Source: Beauveria sp. NWAFU-1 (Eukaryota > Ascomycota > Sordariomycetes > Hypocreales > Cordycipitaceae). Taken from it: a stretch of DNA of 64,000 bases. Position 1 is the first letter of the stretch. The number at the start of each line of letters is the position of its first letter. The stretch lies in contig JANBXD010000003.1 of assembly GCA_024472245.1 (NCBI GenBank), positions 682,001-746,000 on the forward strand, written 5' to 3'. The translations under genes were made by a program, and so were the position numbers. The notes under the pieces are model-generated. The model was not told where the DNA came from. It searched no databases and was given only the letters and a program-made list of their open reading frames with translations. Of this stretch, positions 1 to 10,203 are shown one piece after another.

Positions 1-1294
1 CGCGCAATGTCAGAGCCACTGCCAAACGGATACAGTCTTGACGATCCAACGGCGGTGACATCGGTCCTGGATCGCGGGCGAAAACTAAGGACCATGTTGA
101 GCACATCGACCACTTCAGGGTGGCGAGGAAACACAATGTCGTTCTCGGCCACTTTCATGTGTGTCACGTAGTCGATAATCTCGGACAGCTTCACAGGCAC
201 CGCATCCGTGAGTTGAACATCAAATAGCTCCTGACGAGGAGGCACACCTTCCTCGAAAGCTTCCTCAGACAAGACCACGCGGATAGGACCCTTGTTCAGA
301 TGCAGCTCCTTCAAGGAGATGATCTGGCTCTTGAACTCGCTGACGACCAGTTTGCCACTGTTCAGCGCCGTCTGCGCATCGAGCTTCGCTTCCGTGGCAT
401 TCTTGACTTCTTCCTTGGCCTCGGCAGCTGCGTTTCTGCCATTTGCAGCTTTTTCAGCTTGCTTCGCCCGTTGAAGCCTGGTTTCGGCCTCGCGGAGGGC
501 TTGCGCCGGCGCAGCACGTATCCTCTCCAGCAGTTCTGCAATGACCAAATGCAGCTTCCGTCCACGAACCTCTGTCTGTGAAAAGCTCTTGTTCTTTTCA
601 TCTTCAGGATTAACCTTTGTGATTTTGAGACCATGCCTGAACAGCATCAAGGGCTGAGCTTTGACTTCGAAGAAGTTTGCCCACACGACAACCTTGTTCC
701 CTACGGTTCCAAAAGCAGGCCGAGCAGGAAGAGGTTCGTCAAACTTGTACTCGCGTGAGGACTTTCCTTTACCAGCGGCGATGCGCTTGACAAGCTCATC
801 AGCCTGCGGTTTGACAAGGCTGTCCTCGGACTCGGTCACCTGGGAGTCTGGTACCGGACTCTGGTCCGGGGCACTGTGTATGGGTCAGTGTCGATTCCTT
901 GAGGCATTGTAAGTTGGACTCACGAGAAGCATTGCGGACGCCGATCATCAAGACCTCCTCCACCTCTTCCACCTCCTCGACCCCCTTGATAGGGCCGTCC
1001 ACCACCTCTCCCGCCTCGCTCGCGGTATGGGGCAGAAAAGCTACCCTGGGACGGAGTATTGTCGCCGCCTTCGCGATTTCCGCGATATCCACCGCCACGC
1101 TGTCCACCACCACGCTCGCCGCCGCCACGCTCGCCGCCGCCACGCTGTCCGCCGCCGCGATATCCGCCTCCGCGATGTCCGTCCCCTTGCGAGAAATTAC
1201 GACGGCCATCATCGCCACCGCCGCCTCCGGCATCACCGCCCCCTCGGCCACCTCTATGATTGCGGCGGCCTCGGCCTCCACGGCTGTCAGACAT
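1..1294 (-). CDS. Argonaute-like protein (QDE-2 type), N-terminal part, cut by window start
   Basis: Argonautes bind small RNAs and silence matching transcripts. Two exons are visible, 1294-924 and 873-<1, joined over a 50-bp intron (874-923) with a GTGAGT donor, CTGAC branch site and CAG acceptor; the frame then stays open to base 1. Residues 1 to about 120 are Gly/Arg-rich RGG repeats, common at fungal Argonaute N-termini. The Argonaute N domain begins near residue 183 (VVVWANFFEV) and continues through GRKLHLVIAELLERI and a later VLNMVLSFRPRS segment. An Ala/Glu/Lys-rich helical stretch at about residues 244-295 splits the N domain. PAZ, MID and PIWI would lie left of the window, so slicer residues cannot be checked. 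The ATG at 1294 is chosen because it opens the RGG frame. QDE-2 and its meiotic paralog SMS-2 cannot be separated from this part. Confidence 0.85.
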
Positions 1295-3132
1295 GGTTGC
1301 TGACTGGTAGTTGAAAAATGAGCTGCCCTGGGCAAGAAAAGGTGCTGCTGCTATGAGTATAGTTCAAGCGTCCCTTGTACGAGGATCGCTGGCTGGTTCA
1401 GATCCGCTAGAAGTACCAGCCCTTTCGGAAAGTCAGGTCGGCTTTATATACTGCACAGCGACCTATAGGGTCACACGCGGTGAGGATGTGCAAAGCGTTG
1501 GGGCAGAGACGCGAGGGAGAAGGCCACGGTCGCGCAAACCCGCGACGGCAGAGGCGCCTCGAGTAAAATATGAGAAGCTAGGAAACGGGTAGCCTGTGAA
1601 GCGTAAGACTAGCATGAAACCAAAGATGGATCGATTAGTGCTGTTTTGCTTAGGAGGTTCTCACACCTGGGCGTGGTGTAGTGATGAAGAAGCGGACAAG
1701 TAACAAGGTAGTCGGGTTGCTGTGGAGAGAAATTATTGGCGCCCGCACTTGAGGACCAGTAGCACCGAAAGACCAGCATCAATGATGAATTTATACGTCA
1801 ATTGTTCGTCCTTGTCCTCGGACTTTGCACTTTTTTTTTGTTTTGCCTCGCATTTTGTCGTCGTATACGCTGTTCTTTGAAGAGGCCTAGAAGATCCCTG
1901 CCGGCTTGTTTAGAATTTGCACGCCCATTCTGAGCCATTCAGCAATCATCTCCAGCCGCCATCTCGGTGTCGCCATTGTCGGGCGTCTCATTTCGAGATG
2001 ACTCGTTATCTCTTTCACTCTCGTTGATGGGCGGGTATCATCTGTGCTTCTCGGATACGATCAATCGTGAGGCAACATTGTGTCATGACGGGAACTTCAC
2101 CGCTGTACAACGGAGCCATGTCACACAGCGTTTGCGTTTCCTCAATGCAAGGACCGCTCGTGGTTTTCATGTAGTGAGAGGGGCTTGTCTGAGATGTGAT
2201 GCTGAATGCCAGCCGCCGCACGCTGTGTTACTGTGATGCTGTACGGCTCAATTGGACTGGTGATGCGTTTTTGTCTCATGATTCACGTGCGCCCTAACCC
2301 GTACCAATCCTGTTCTGATAGCAATGCCTATCTGCATGGGAAGTTCCAGATTGAGACTGAGGAATGTCTGAGTGGCCCGTTGCAGGCAAACATCACCATC
2401 CCGTCCCCCGCATAAGCGACGAGTTTTCGGTGCTTTGGGCACTGCGAGACCTTGGTCGTCAGCTAGTTGATTTTTTTGTCTTCACATCACTTGCTTTGAC
2501 TTATGAATCACAACGATTAAGCTGGAGCAGGGGCGCAGAATGGCTGATGTGCTCGCCCGACAATATGGCAAGCATCACTTTGACCCACATGATTTGGATC
2601 AGAAGAATCATGATTGTTTCTAGGAAAGTTTCTTGTGTTGGCTGTCGAGGGGAGGGTATGCAGTGCAACCGCAGGGCGGCCACACCGAATGTTGTGCGAC
2701 GTGATATGTCTTCTAGAGCTCTGTCAAGGCTGGAGCGGAGCTCTTTGGCAATTCCTGCTGTATAGGTACGAGTACTGTCATTGTTTTGTTAGGCACTGGT
2801 TCATATTCACAAAGTCTTTCGTATATAGGTTTGGTACGTACGGACCGTGCTTGAGGCCCGCCTTGGCGCAAGAGGCTAATCGCACTATCGTATCCGTTTC
2901 ACAGGGCTATACCACATGACTGAAGCGTAAGTCAAGGTTGCACATAATAGTATGACAGCTATCCCAACTTGCTCGCGGCTCTTCTAAAATGAGTGCCCAG
3001 CGTATGCTGTCCAACAGAAACTAGGACACGCCGTGTCCTCAACACAAGTGTACAACATAGTGTACAACACAAGTGTAAAATGCATTGCATCACATAGAAT
3101 CTTGTGTAGACTCGATTTTTTTGGTTCGCTGC
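1295..3132. other. Intergenic region, no gene supported
   Basis: About 1.8 kb between the Argonaute start and the 3' end of the deaminase gene. Short ORFs occur in several frames but none has domain-like sequence, and overlapping frames are equally open. It holds the Argonaute promoter and, near 3024-3076, a 15-bp palindrome and a short direct repeat (AACACAAGTGTA twice). Confidence 0.6.
1443..1450 (-). promoter_or_regulatory. TATA box candidate for the Argonaute gene
   Basis: The minus strand reads TATATAAA about 150 bp upstream of the Argonaute ATG at 1294. Position and orientation fit a core promoter; assignment is by location only. Confidence 0.4.
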
Positions 3133-3642
3133 CTATGCTTCTGGTGCTAGATGGCCAGCTGTAGCAATCTGGAGTATTTCGGCCTCCAACCCTGGTACCA
3201 GATGGACCTCTATTCCGGCATCTTCCAGTACGCGGCGGCCCGTGTTTTGTCCAACAAATGTTTCCGGTTCTTGTACTCCCACGTATACCTTAGTGATCCA
3301 GTTCTTTTGCCGTAGCACCCGCTCGATGCAGGGTAATTTGCCGCTCAGCCGCTTGAAACAGGGCTCCATGGTGGTGTAGAGAGCGTGGGGGCTGTTCATG
3401 GCCTCGGCAAGATGCTCTTCAGAGGTTGAATGATGCTCGGCAAGTTTTATGAAACAGCTCTCTTCGGCATGTGTATTTCCAGGGCATTCCAAGGTGAAGC
3501 CGTCTGTGGTTATTGATGAGTCGTCGAGCTTGATCAATACAGCGCCCACTCGAAAATTGGTCGGCTTTGGCGGAGACTTGGTAGCCAAACCCATGGCGTA
3601 TCGCATGGCAGCGACATGATCATCCTTTTGAAGCGTCTTCAT
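3133..3642 (-). CDS. Stand-alone CMP/dCMP-type deaminase, RIB2 (DRAP deaminase)-like
   Basis: A 169-residue single-exon protein of the zinc-dependent cytidine deaminase superfamily. The HAE signature is at residues 58-60 (H ligand, E proton shuttle). The second zinc motif, TMEPC, ends at C95, and the other cysteine is C105 in KLPC. The nine-residue gap between these cysteines and the following RVL and VGVQEP segments resemble the deaminase half of yeast Rib2, which deaminates the pyrimidine intermediate (DRAP) of riboflavin synthesis. Yeast Rib2 is fused to a pseudouridine synthase domain; here only the deaminase part is present. A riboflavin role is inferred from this resemblance; a cytidine or dCMP deaminase is the alternative. 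It is divergent from the J-protein gene (450 bp between start codons). All zinc ligands are present. Confidence 0.75.
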   Translation of the reverse strand: MKTLQKDDHVAAMRYAMGLATKSPPKPTNFRVGAVLIKLDDSSITTDGFTLECPGNTHAEESCFIKLAEHHSTSEEHLAEAMNSPHALYTTMEPCFKRLSGKLPCIERVLRQKNWITKVYVGVQEPETFVGQNTGRRVLEDAGIEVHLVPGLEAEILQIATAGHLAPEA

Positions 3643-3856
3643 ATTGAGTACATGTCGATTATGAAGCAGCTATGGGGGGAATCAAGACAAGAGAGGATAT
3701 GTTATGCCGGGTGATGTAAATGCTCTCCTGTTGTTGTAGCTTTTAGGGTAAACAATGAAGCCCCGCCAGACTTGAGCAAGTTGTGGTAGTCGGGTCTCCG
3801 GCAGCGGCGCCATCCAAAAGCGACGAAAAATACCATAAGGGAAATCTCTATAGATC

Positions 3857-3864
3857 TTTATATA
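3857..3864 (-). promoter_or_regulatory. TATA box candidate for the deaminase gene
   Basis: The minus strand reads TATATAAA about 215 bp upstream of the ATG at 3642, inside the 450-bp divergent intergenic region shared with the J-protein gene (3643-4092). No matching plus-strand TATA box is evident for the J-protein. Confidence 0.4.
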
Positions 3865-4092
3865 GCGAGAGGGTTCTCGCGTCAAGTCGTGAAGCCAAGC
3901 TATTTTTAAATCTTTTTTTAGCCCAAGAAAACTGACTGTCGGGTGAAAAGCTTCTGGTGGGCAGCCTGCGGACCCCACTGTGCAGAGCTGCGCTGGCTCA
4001 CCCAAGCCTCAAGACGCGTTCACGCGTAAAGAGCAGCAAGCCAAGCCGTATCTCGCACCTACATTACCGATACCACCACAACACCGCCCGCA

Positions 4093-5047
4093 ATGTCAGA
4101 TCGAGAGGACAGCGTCGAGGGCGACCCCCCTTCGATCGAGCCATATGAGGTCCTTGGGCTTGAGCGCACCGCGACAGCAGACGACGTCAAGAAGGCCTAT
4201 CGCAAGGCGGCGCTAAAGCATCATCCAGGTACGAGGTTCGCCAGTGTTTTTCACTGCCGCCAATGTCACTGACGATTTTTTCTTGCACTTTGCAGACAAG
4301 GTTGCAGATTCTGAGCGCGCCAAAGCCCACGAAACGTTCCAGTCTGTTGCATTTGCCTACGCGGTGCTGTCAGACCCTGCCCGCAGGAAGCGATACGACA
4401 CGACCGGCTCCACGGCAGAGTCCATTGTCGACTCGGATGGCTTCAACTGGAGCGAGTTCTACCGCGAGCAGTTCAAAGACGCCATCTCGACCGACGCGAT
4501 TGAAAAATTCGCCAGCAAGTACAAGGGCTCCGACGAAGAAAAAGACGATGTACTGGTTGCCTACGAGCAGTGTGCGGGCGACATGGATGCCCTCTTCGAG
4601 CACGTCATCCTAAGCAGCGTCGTTGAGGACGAGGAACGCTTCCGCGCCATCATTGACCAGGCGATCGAGGATGAGGACGTCTCCGCGTTCAAGGCTTACA
4701 CGAAGGAGCCCAAGCTGAAGCGGGCCGCCCGTTTAAAGCGCGCGCGCAGCGAGGCTGCCGAGGCTGAAGACTACGCCAAAGAGCTGGGCGTTCATGACCA
4801 GATATTTGGTAGCAAAAAGGGAAAGAAGAATGGCAAGGCTGGCTCGGAAGATGCCTTGGCGGCCCTTATCCAGCAGAGACAGCAGAATCGCTCCGAGAGC
4901 TTTTTTGACCACCTCGAGGCTAAATACGCGGCACCAAGCAAGGCAAAGAAGGGGAAGAAGAGAGCTGTAGAGGAGGAGCCGTCAGAGGAAGCTTTCCAAG
5001 CCGCCGCTGCCAAATTGAAGGGTGGTTCAAAGAAACGCCGTAAATAA
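4093..5047 (+). CDS. J-domain protein, DNAJC9-like
   Basis: Predicted 295 residues from two exons (4093-4228 and 4296-5047) with a 67-bp intron. The J domain covers about residues 16-85: helix I YEVLGLERTATADDVKKAYR, HPD at residues 44-46, then FQSVAFAYAVLSDPARRKRYD. The intron cuts the aspartate codon of HPD (phase 1). After the J domain come an acidic helical region, a charged coiled-coil segment and a Lys-rich tail ending KKRRK, probably a nuclear signal. This order matches DNAJC9, a nuclear Hsp70 co-chaperone that in animals also binds histones H3-H4; that role here is inferred. The start is the first ATG in the frame leading into the J domain. Stn1 follows 369 bp downstream on the same strand. 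Confidence 0.88.
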
Positions 5048-5416
5048 GCGGATGGTTCTGACTGGTCTTTACCTCATTTAAGCATGGCGTTGGAATACTT
5101 TGATCATGATATTAAAGGAAAGCTTGGCGTAATTGGCTAATTAAATACATAGAAATATAATCATTCGATTTAAAGATAGATATGGGCATCTTTAGCTTTT
5201 GCTTCGCCTCATGCGTGCCCGAGAAGTTAGATAGTCGCTGGCTGAACGCGACCTGAGGCTATTTATGGCGGGGCAGCCTAGCCAAGTCGCCGATGCAACG
5301 GCGCTGCGTGAAGGCGCCCGCGACTGAATATTGACCTTGCAACATACTCCGGCACTCGGATTCTTTCTTCGACGCAGCATGGCCAGTGGCCAATGTGTTC
5401 TGAGCGTCAACATGCC
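5048..5416. other. Intergenic spacer before STN1
   Basis: 369 bp between the J-protein stop and the Stn1 start. AT-rich just after the J-protein stop, fitting a 3' UTR. No other gene is supported. Confidence 0.5.
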
Positions 5417-6230
5417 ATGAGCGACAGGCTAGGAGTGGTATTTTACCCGCGATACTGCTTTCACCTGGCCCCGACTGCCAAGGAGTGGTGCTTTCTACGC
5501 GTTAAGGACCTGTTTACGCTGGAAAAGCCAGATGGCTTCGAAGGTATGCGCGCCCCTTTTCGCTATCAAATTCGATGCTTACCAGCGTGCTGTAGGCGAG
5601 GGCTTCTATTTTCACCGCAATTTGCCAATTAAATGGGTTCGCATTGTCGGTGTGATTGTGGCGATTGACCATTTTGCTGGCCTCCGTGCGATGACGATTG
5701 ACGACAGCAGCGGTGCCTGTATAGAGGTGATTGCCTCGTCGGCCATCCCGACATTAGGTTTGGATGGGATCGAGCCCGCAGAAGCGGCAGCAGGCCCGCC
5801 GGCGCAGCCGAATGCACCGTACGATTTTGTCGACGTGGGCTCCGTCGTGGACGTCAAGGGGGCCCTGACCACATTTCGCGATGTCAAGCAGCTCAGGGTG
5901 GAGAAGATGGCTGCTATCCGCGGGACGGCAGAGGAAATGAGGCTCTGGGCCAAGAGGAGCGCTTTTCGGACGGATGTGCTGGAGAAGCCCTGGGTCGTGC
6001 CGGACATGACGCTTCGCAAGTGCCGTAGGGAGGCGGAACGGTCAGAGGCCGAGATGGAGAGAAAGAAGCAGCGCCTCAAGGCTGCGGCTTACGTGCGCAA
6101 GGGAGACGAGACGAATAGGAGACAAGGTGTGGTGGAGGAAAGACGCAGCAAGCCGAGCAGAGATGGAGATGAGGTTCTGAAAGCCCTGGCAAGCTCCGAG
6201 GGGGGCTATAATGCTTTAGGGCTGTCATGA
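5417..6230 (+). CDS. STN1: Stn1, OB-fold telomere capping (CST) subunit
   Basis: Predicted 253 residues from exons 5417-5543 and 5596-6230; the 52-bp intron has a GTATGC donor and TAG acceptor. Stn1 pairs with Ten1 and protects telomere ends and helps recruit polymerase alpha. Removing the intron fuses two otherwise broken frames into a typical Stn1 OB fold: YPRYCFHLAPTAKEWCFLRV, then YFHRNLPIKWVRIVGVIVAI and MTIDDSSGACIEV. The OB fold spans about residues 10-150. The C-terminal 100 residues are basic and helical and lack the winged-helix repeats of longer yeast Stn1, as in other short fungal homologs. An in-frame ATG at 5393 would add eight residues; the ATG at 5417 was preferred, though scanning could favour the upstream one. 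Confidence 0.82.
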
Positions 6231-7159
6231 GAGTTATATTTTATCATTATTGACGGGACTCGTGACGCCCCCGGACGAATTCGATGGGACTATGATGGGA
6301 CTGGCATCTACTGATACCCCGTTGGATAATTCAGAGTAGAAAATTGGAACTGCAATCTCATTTTGCTTTTATTTCCAGGATCCTCTCCATGGCGATGAAC
6401 GGTTCGTGGAGATGTAATTTGGTTTTAATAAAGTGTGGCAACTGTCTTTCCACTTCCTGGGTACTGATAGCTACTGATATAGCCTATCGCGGAATCTGCC
6501 TCTCCGTGCCGCTACCATCGCCTACCTAGTTCTACGGAAGGCGCGGTAGCGACGACATACGACCTGCGCATCCTTTCGAACCCCGCGCTAGCAATTCGTC
6601 TCGAATCCTGCAAACCTAAAATCCATTTCATCCACTCCCAATCATACCTCGAATAGCTGTACTATTAGTACGCGCAGCAACAGGGGCAGGAAAAAGGTTC
6701 GTTTCCATCGCAACCAGGGGTCTACCTCTCCCAAGTGCCGGGCCGAAAAGCAAGACGCCACGCCATTCTCCGCTGGTTGACCATTTTGGACCCTGTTGTT
6801 TTCGGCCCCAGCCCCGAAAACTTTTCTGTAAGTGACAGGTGTTTTTATACGGAGTATGGATCTCGTCATTATGTGCTGCCCACATTCTTTGCGTCTTTAT
6901 TGCGTGGACCCTGGTCGGCGGGGTGGTTTGGCTCTCACCGTGGTGAGACTCGTGGTTCTGCCCTCGACTGGAATGGGGATCTAGTTCGTATCAATGGGCT
7001 GCCACGAGGGGTCTGGCCCATAACCGCGGGTCATGGTCTTCATATATGGGCAATTGGCTGCTGTTTGGGGAACTTGTCTTGTTTCCTGTTCTGAAGTGAT
7101 CGCATAGCTCGCTGTACTTGATAATTTCTGTCCGTGAGAGGCAGATCAGAAGAGCAGCC
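6231..7159. other. Intergenic region upstream of the glucanase
   Basis: 929 bp with no supported gene. A 119-codon open frame at 6735-7094 has no recognisable motif and lies where the glucanase promoter and leader should be. No canonical TATAAA was assigned. Confidence 0.5.
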
Positions 7160-10100
7160 ATGCGTTTCTCTACCGTGTTACTGGGTTCCGAGGCGCTGAC
7201 ATTGATTGAAGCATCGGGTCTCGCCAAGGGTCATTCATCACTTTTCAAATCGAATCGCCCGACAATCACCAGCACCATCACTATACTCGAGACTGCAGTG
7301 TCGGATTGCCCTGCTCCCACGTTTACCTTCTGTCCTGATGACGAACTGAACCCTTTCAATATTGGCTCGAGCACAAGTGTGCGTACTATATCGGAAACGC
7401 CCTCCACAGTCGTCTACAACGTGTCAAATACTGTCATAGTGACAACGACCATAACCGACACAGCTACCATCTGTTACCTCCCGGAGCTTACCAGCGTCAC
7501 GCCGCAGACTGATGGTGTTCTGAATTCTGAGCTCGGCGAACTTGGCCAACCAACTGAACAGCCTCTGCTAACTGACGCTATCCCTACCCGGTCATCTCTA
7601 CCAACCTTCGCAAGCACTCTGTCTGGAATCACTGCAGAGACTACCCCAGAGTCTGGATCGTCCAATTCCGATTCTGGATCGTCCGATTCCGTTTCTGCAG
7701 GGTCCAGTTTCAGCTCTGGAGCACCTTTTCCCATTGGCAACTCGTCCTTCCCCACTGGCACAGGCTCCGTGACAGGTATTAGCGGAAGTCAACTTCGACC
7801 TACAGGTTCAGTTAGCTCCATTAGTGAAAAGGCGACTATCTCGGCCTCGGCCAGCCTCAACACGACTAGTTCAATCGCAAGCTCGACATCTATTGAGAGC
7901 GCAAATTCAACAAAGGAGGAAACAAATACACCAGTCATGGCGCCGGGCAACATTTTCGCCGTTGCCATCGATACCAAGCCTTTGCCAGTCCAGATTTCTT
8001 CTCGAGCTGATCATCCCGTTCCCCGTATCGGTATCCAGACCAAGGGGCCGCTTCAGACCAACAAGTTCTACTCCAACATGTTTCTTGGGAACCAAAGAGA
8101 CCCAGTTTTCACCTACCCGTACTCAGTGTCATGGGCCGACGGTACCGGAGTAAGTGGCAGCTATGGTCTGGCTTGCTCGCACATCGACGAGAAGCAACGT
8201 GTGTTTGGACCGCCCAAGCATAATGTCTCGGCGTCCTACTTCTTCAATCCTATTGGTATTCATTCAATCATTATTTCGGCGACAGAGCTTGGCAAGGGAA
8301 CCAAGTTGACTCTAGACAGCATGACTGCGTCTTCGGTTCGTGCTCACCTGAGCTCAAGCAGCTCCTCGGAGCCTCTTGTTTCATTCCCTCTTGTTCAGGG
8401 AATGGCCTACATCACGGCCGAATATAATGGAGCGACACCTCTTCTGCAAACTGGCGTGTTTTTTCGAGAAGTTAAACGGTCCACGCAGAAGCCCAAGAAG
8501 AACGTCACCAAATATGTTTTCATTTTGGAGGATGGGACGACATGGCGCGTCTATGGTTACAAGACGAAGGGCGACGACCTTGATCTTGTAGTCACCAACA
8601 ATGGTGTGGTCACGTCGACGAAGCCTTTCTACGGAGTCCTCCAAGTTGTGAAGGAAGCTACGAGCAGTTCGGATGAGGAGAGCAAGCTTCTGGATCAAGG
8701 TGCCGGAATCTATCCCGTGACCATGAACCTATCTGGTGGTGTGCAGGGTGCTGCTGGAAGCTACGAGTTCAACTTTGAGAAGGCTGGACATTCCGAGGGA
8801 GAGCTTTTGATGTTTGCGCTGCCCCATCATGTCCAATCATTTGACGCGGCGACGTCGGGTCAACTGGCCAAGGGGGTTTCACTCATGACACCGACCAAGG
8901 GTAGAGCCACATTGGTGCAGGGTGCAAAGTGGACTATGGTAGAGCCTTCAATGCCTGTGAAGCTCGGATTTGCGCCCTACGACGCCCAAAAGGGCAGCGT
9001 GAGCAAGCTATCCAAGAGCGCAAAGTCGACCATCAAGGCTGCCGCCTCCAAGGAAATCCTGCAAGACATGATTGCGGCATCTGACCTCGACTCAATGTAC
9101 TTTAGCGGCAAAGCCTTGGCCAAGTATGCGTTTATGCTCTATGTCATCAATGACATGCTGGGGGAGACGACGCTTGCGCAGACTGGGCTGGGTCAGTTGA
9201 AGACAGCTTTTGCCAGATTTACCGACAACAAGCAAAAGCATCCGTTGGTACACGAGACGGCTTGGGGAGGTGTGGTATCTTCGGGCGCCTATAAAACCGG
9301 ACAGCCACTGGAGGACTTTGGCAACACTTACTACAACGACCACCATTTCCACTATGGCTATCATATTCTGGCAGCTGCTGTGATTGGTCATTTGGATAAG
9401 GCGTGGATCGACAAGAACAAGGACTATGTCAACATGCTGGTACGAGATACTTCGAACCCGAGCCCCGAGGACACAATCTTCCCGGAGTGGCGGTCGTTTG
9501 ACTGGTATCACGGACACAGCTGGGCCACTGGCCTCTATGCCCAGCTGGATGGCAAGAACCAGGAATCGTCTTCGGAGGATATGATGCACGCGTATGGTCT
9601 GAAGATGTGGGGCAAGGTGTCTGGAAACGCGTATCTGGAAGCTCGGTAAGTGAAGATGAAGCATTCAAGATGCAGGTGTTGGCGGGCACTAACGACTTGA
9701 ACAGGGCGAACCTACAACTGGCCATCCTGACACGAAGCATGCAAAACTACTATTTGTATGAAGAAGACAACACGGTGCAGCCGGCGCAGTTCATTGGCAA
9801 CAAGGTGGCGGGCATCTTGTTTGAGAACAAGATTGACCACACGACCTTTTTTGGCAATAATATTGAGTACATTCAGGGCATTCACATGCTTCCGATCTTG
9901 CCAGTGACTACGGTGGCACGCACGCCCAAGTTTGTCAAGGAAGAGTGGGAAATGTTCTTCAGCAACGGGCGTTTGGACGGGATTGACAATGGCTGGAAGT
10001 CCATTTTGCTTGGTAACCTCGCGACGATTGCGCCCAAGGAGGCGTTTGACGTGCTTAGCGGCAAGAAGTTTGACAGCAGGTGGCTGGATGGCGGTGTCTC

Positions 10101-10199
10101 GCTGACCTGGCTGCTTGCGTACGCTGCTGGTAAGTTGAAAACTATGTGAACAAAGTGATACATGCTAACATGATATGTGCAGCTCTTGGCGAACTGTAA
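7160..10199 (+). CDS. Endo-1,3-beta-glucanase, glycoside hydrolase family 81
   Basis: Predicted 975 residues in three exons: 7160-9645, 9705-10129 and a 17-nt last exon 10183-10199 (ending ALGEL). GH81 enzymes cut internal beta-1,3-glucan bonds with inversion, in fungi for septum dissolution, wall remodelling or glucan digestion. Residues 1 to about 260 are Ser/Thr-rich, resembling an O-glycosylated stalk. The GH81 domain starts near residue 262 (GNIFAVAIDTKPLP) and continues to the end. The core motif NTYYNDHHFHYGYH carries the probable acid aspartate at residue 727, and GKNQESSSEDMM carries the probable base glutamate (802 or 806). The N-terminus (MRFSTVLLGSEALTL) is only a weak signal peptide. 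The start is the first ATG in frame; the frame is open further upstream only through a non-ATG codon. No GPI signal is seen. Confidence 0.92.
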
Positions 10200-10203
10200 T
10201 AAA
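10198..10203 (+). terminator. AATAAA poly(A) signal overlapping the glucanase stop codon
   Basis: The stop codon TAA at 10197-10199 runs straight into TAAA, making an AATAAA hexamer that overlaps the stop. Whether it is used is unknown, since fungal poly(A) signals are loose. Confidence 0.25.

Noticed and set aside
3682..4005. 107-codon minus-strand frame upstream of the deaminase
   Set aside because: Overlaps the TATA box and leader of the deaminase gene; no family resemblance.
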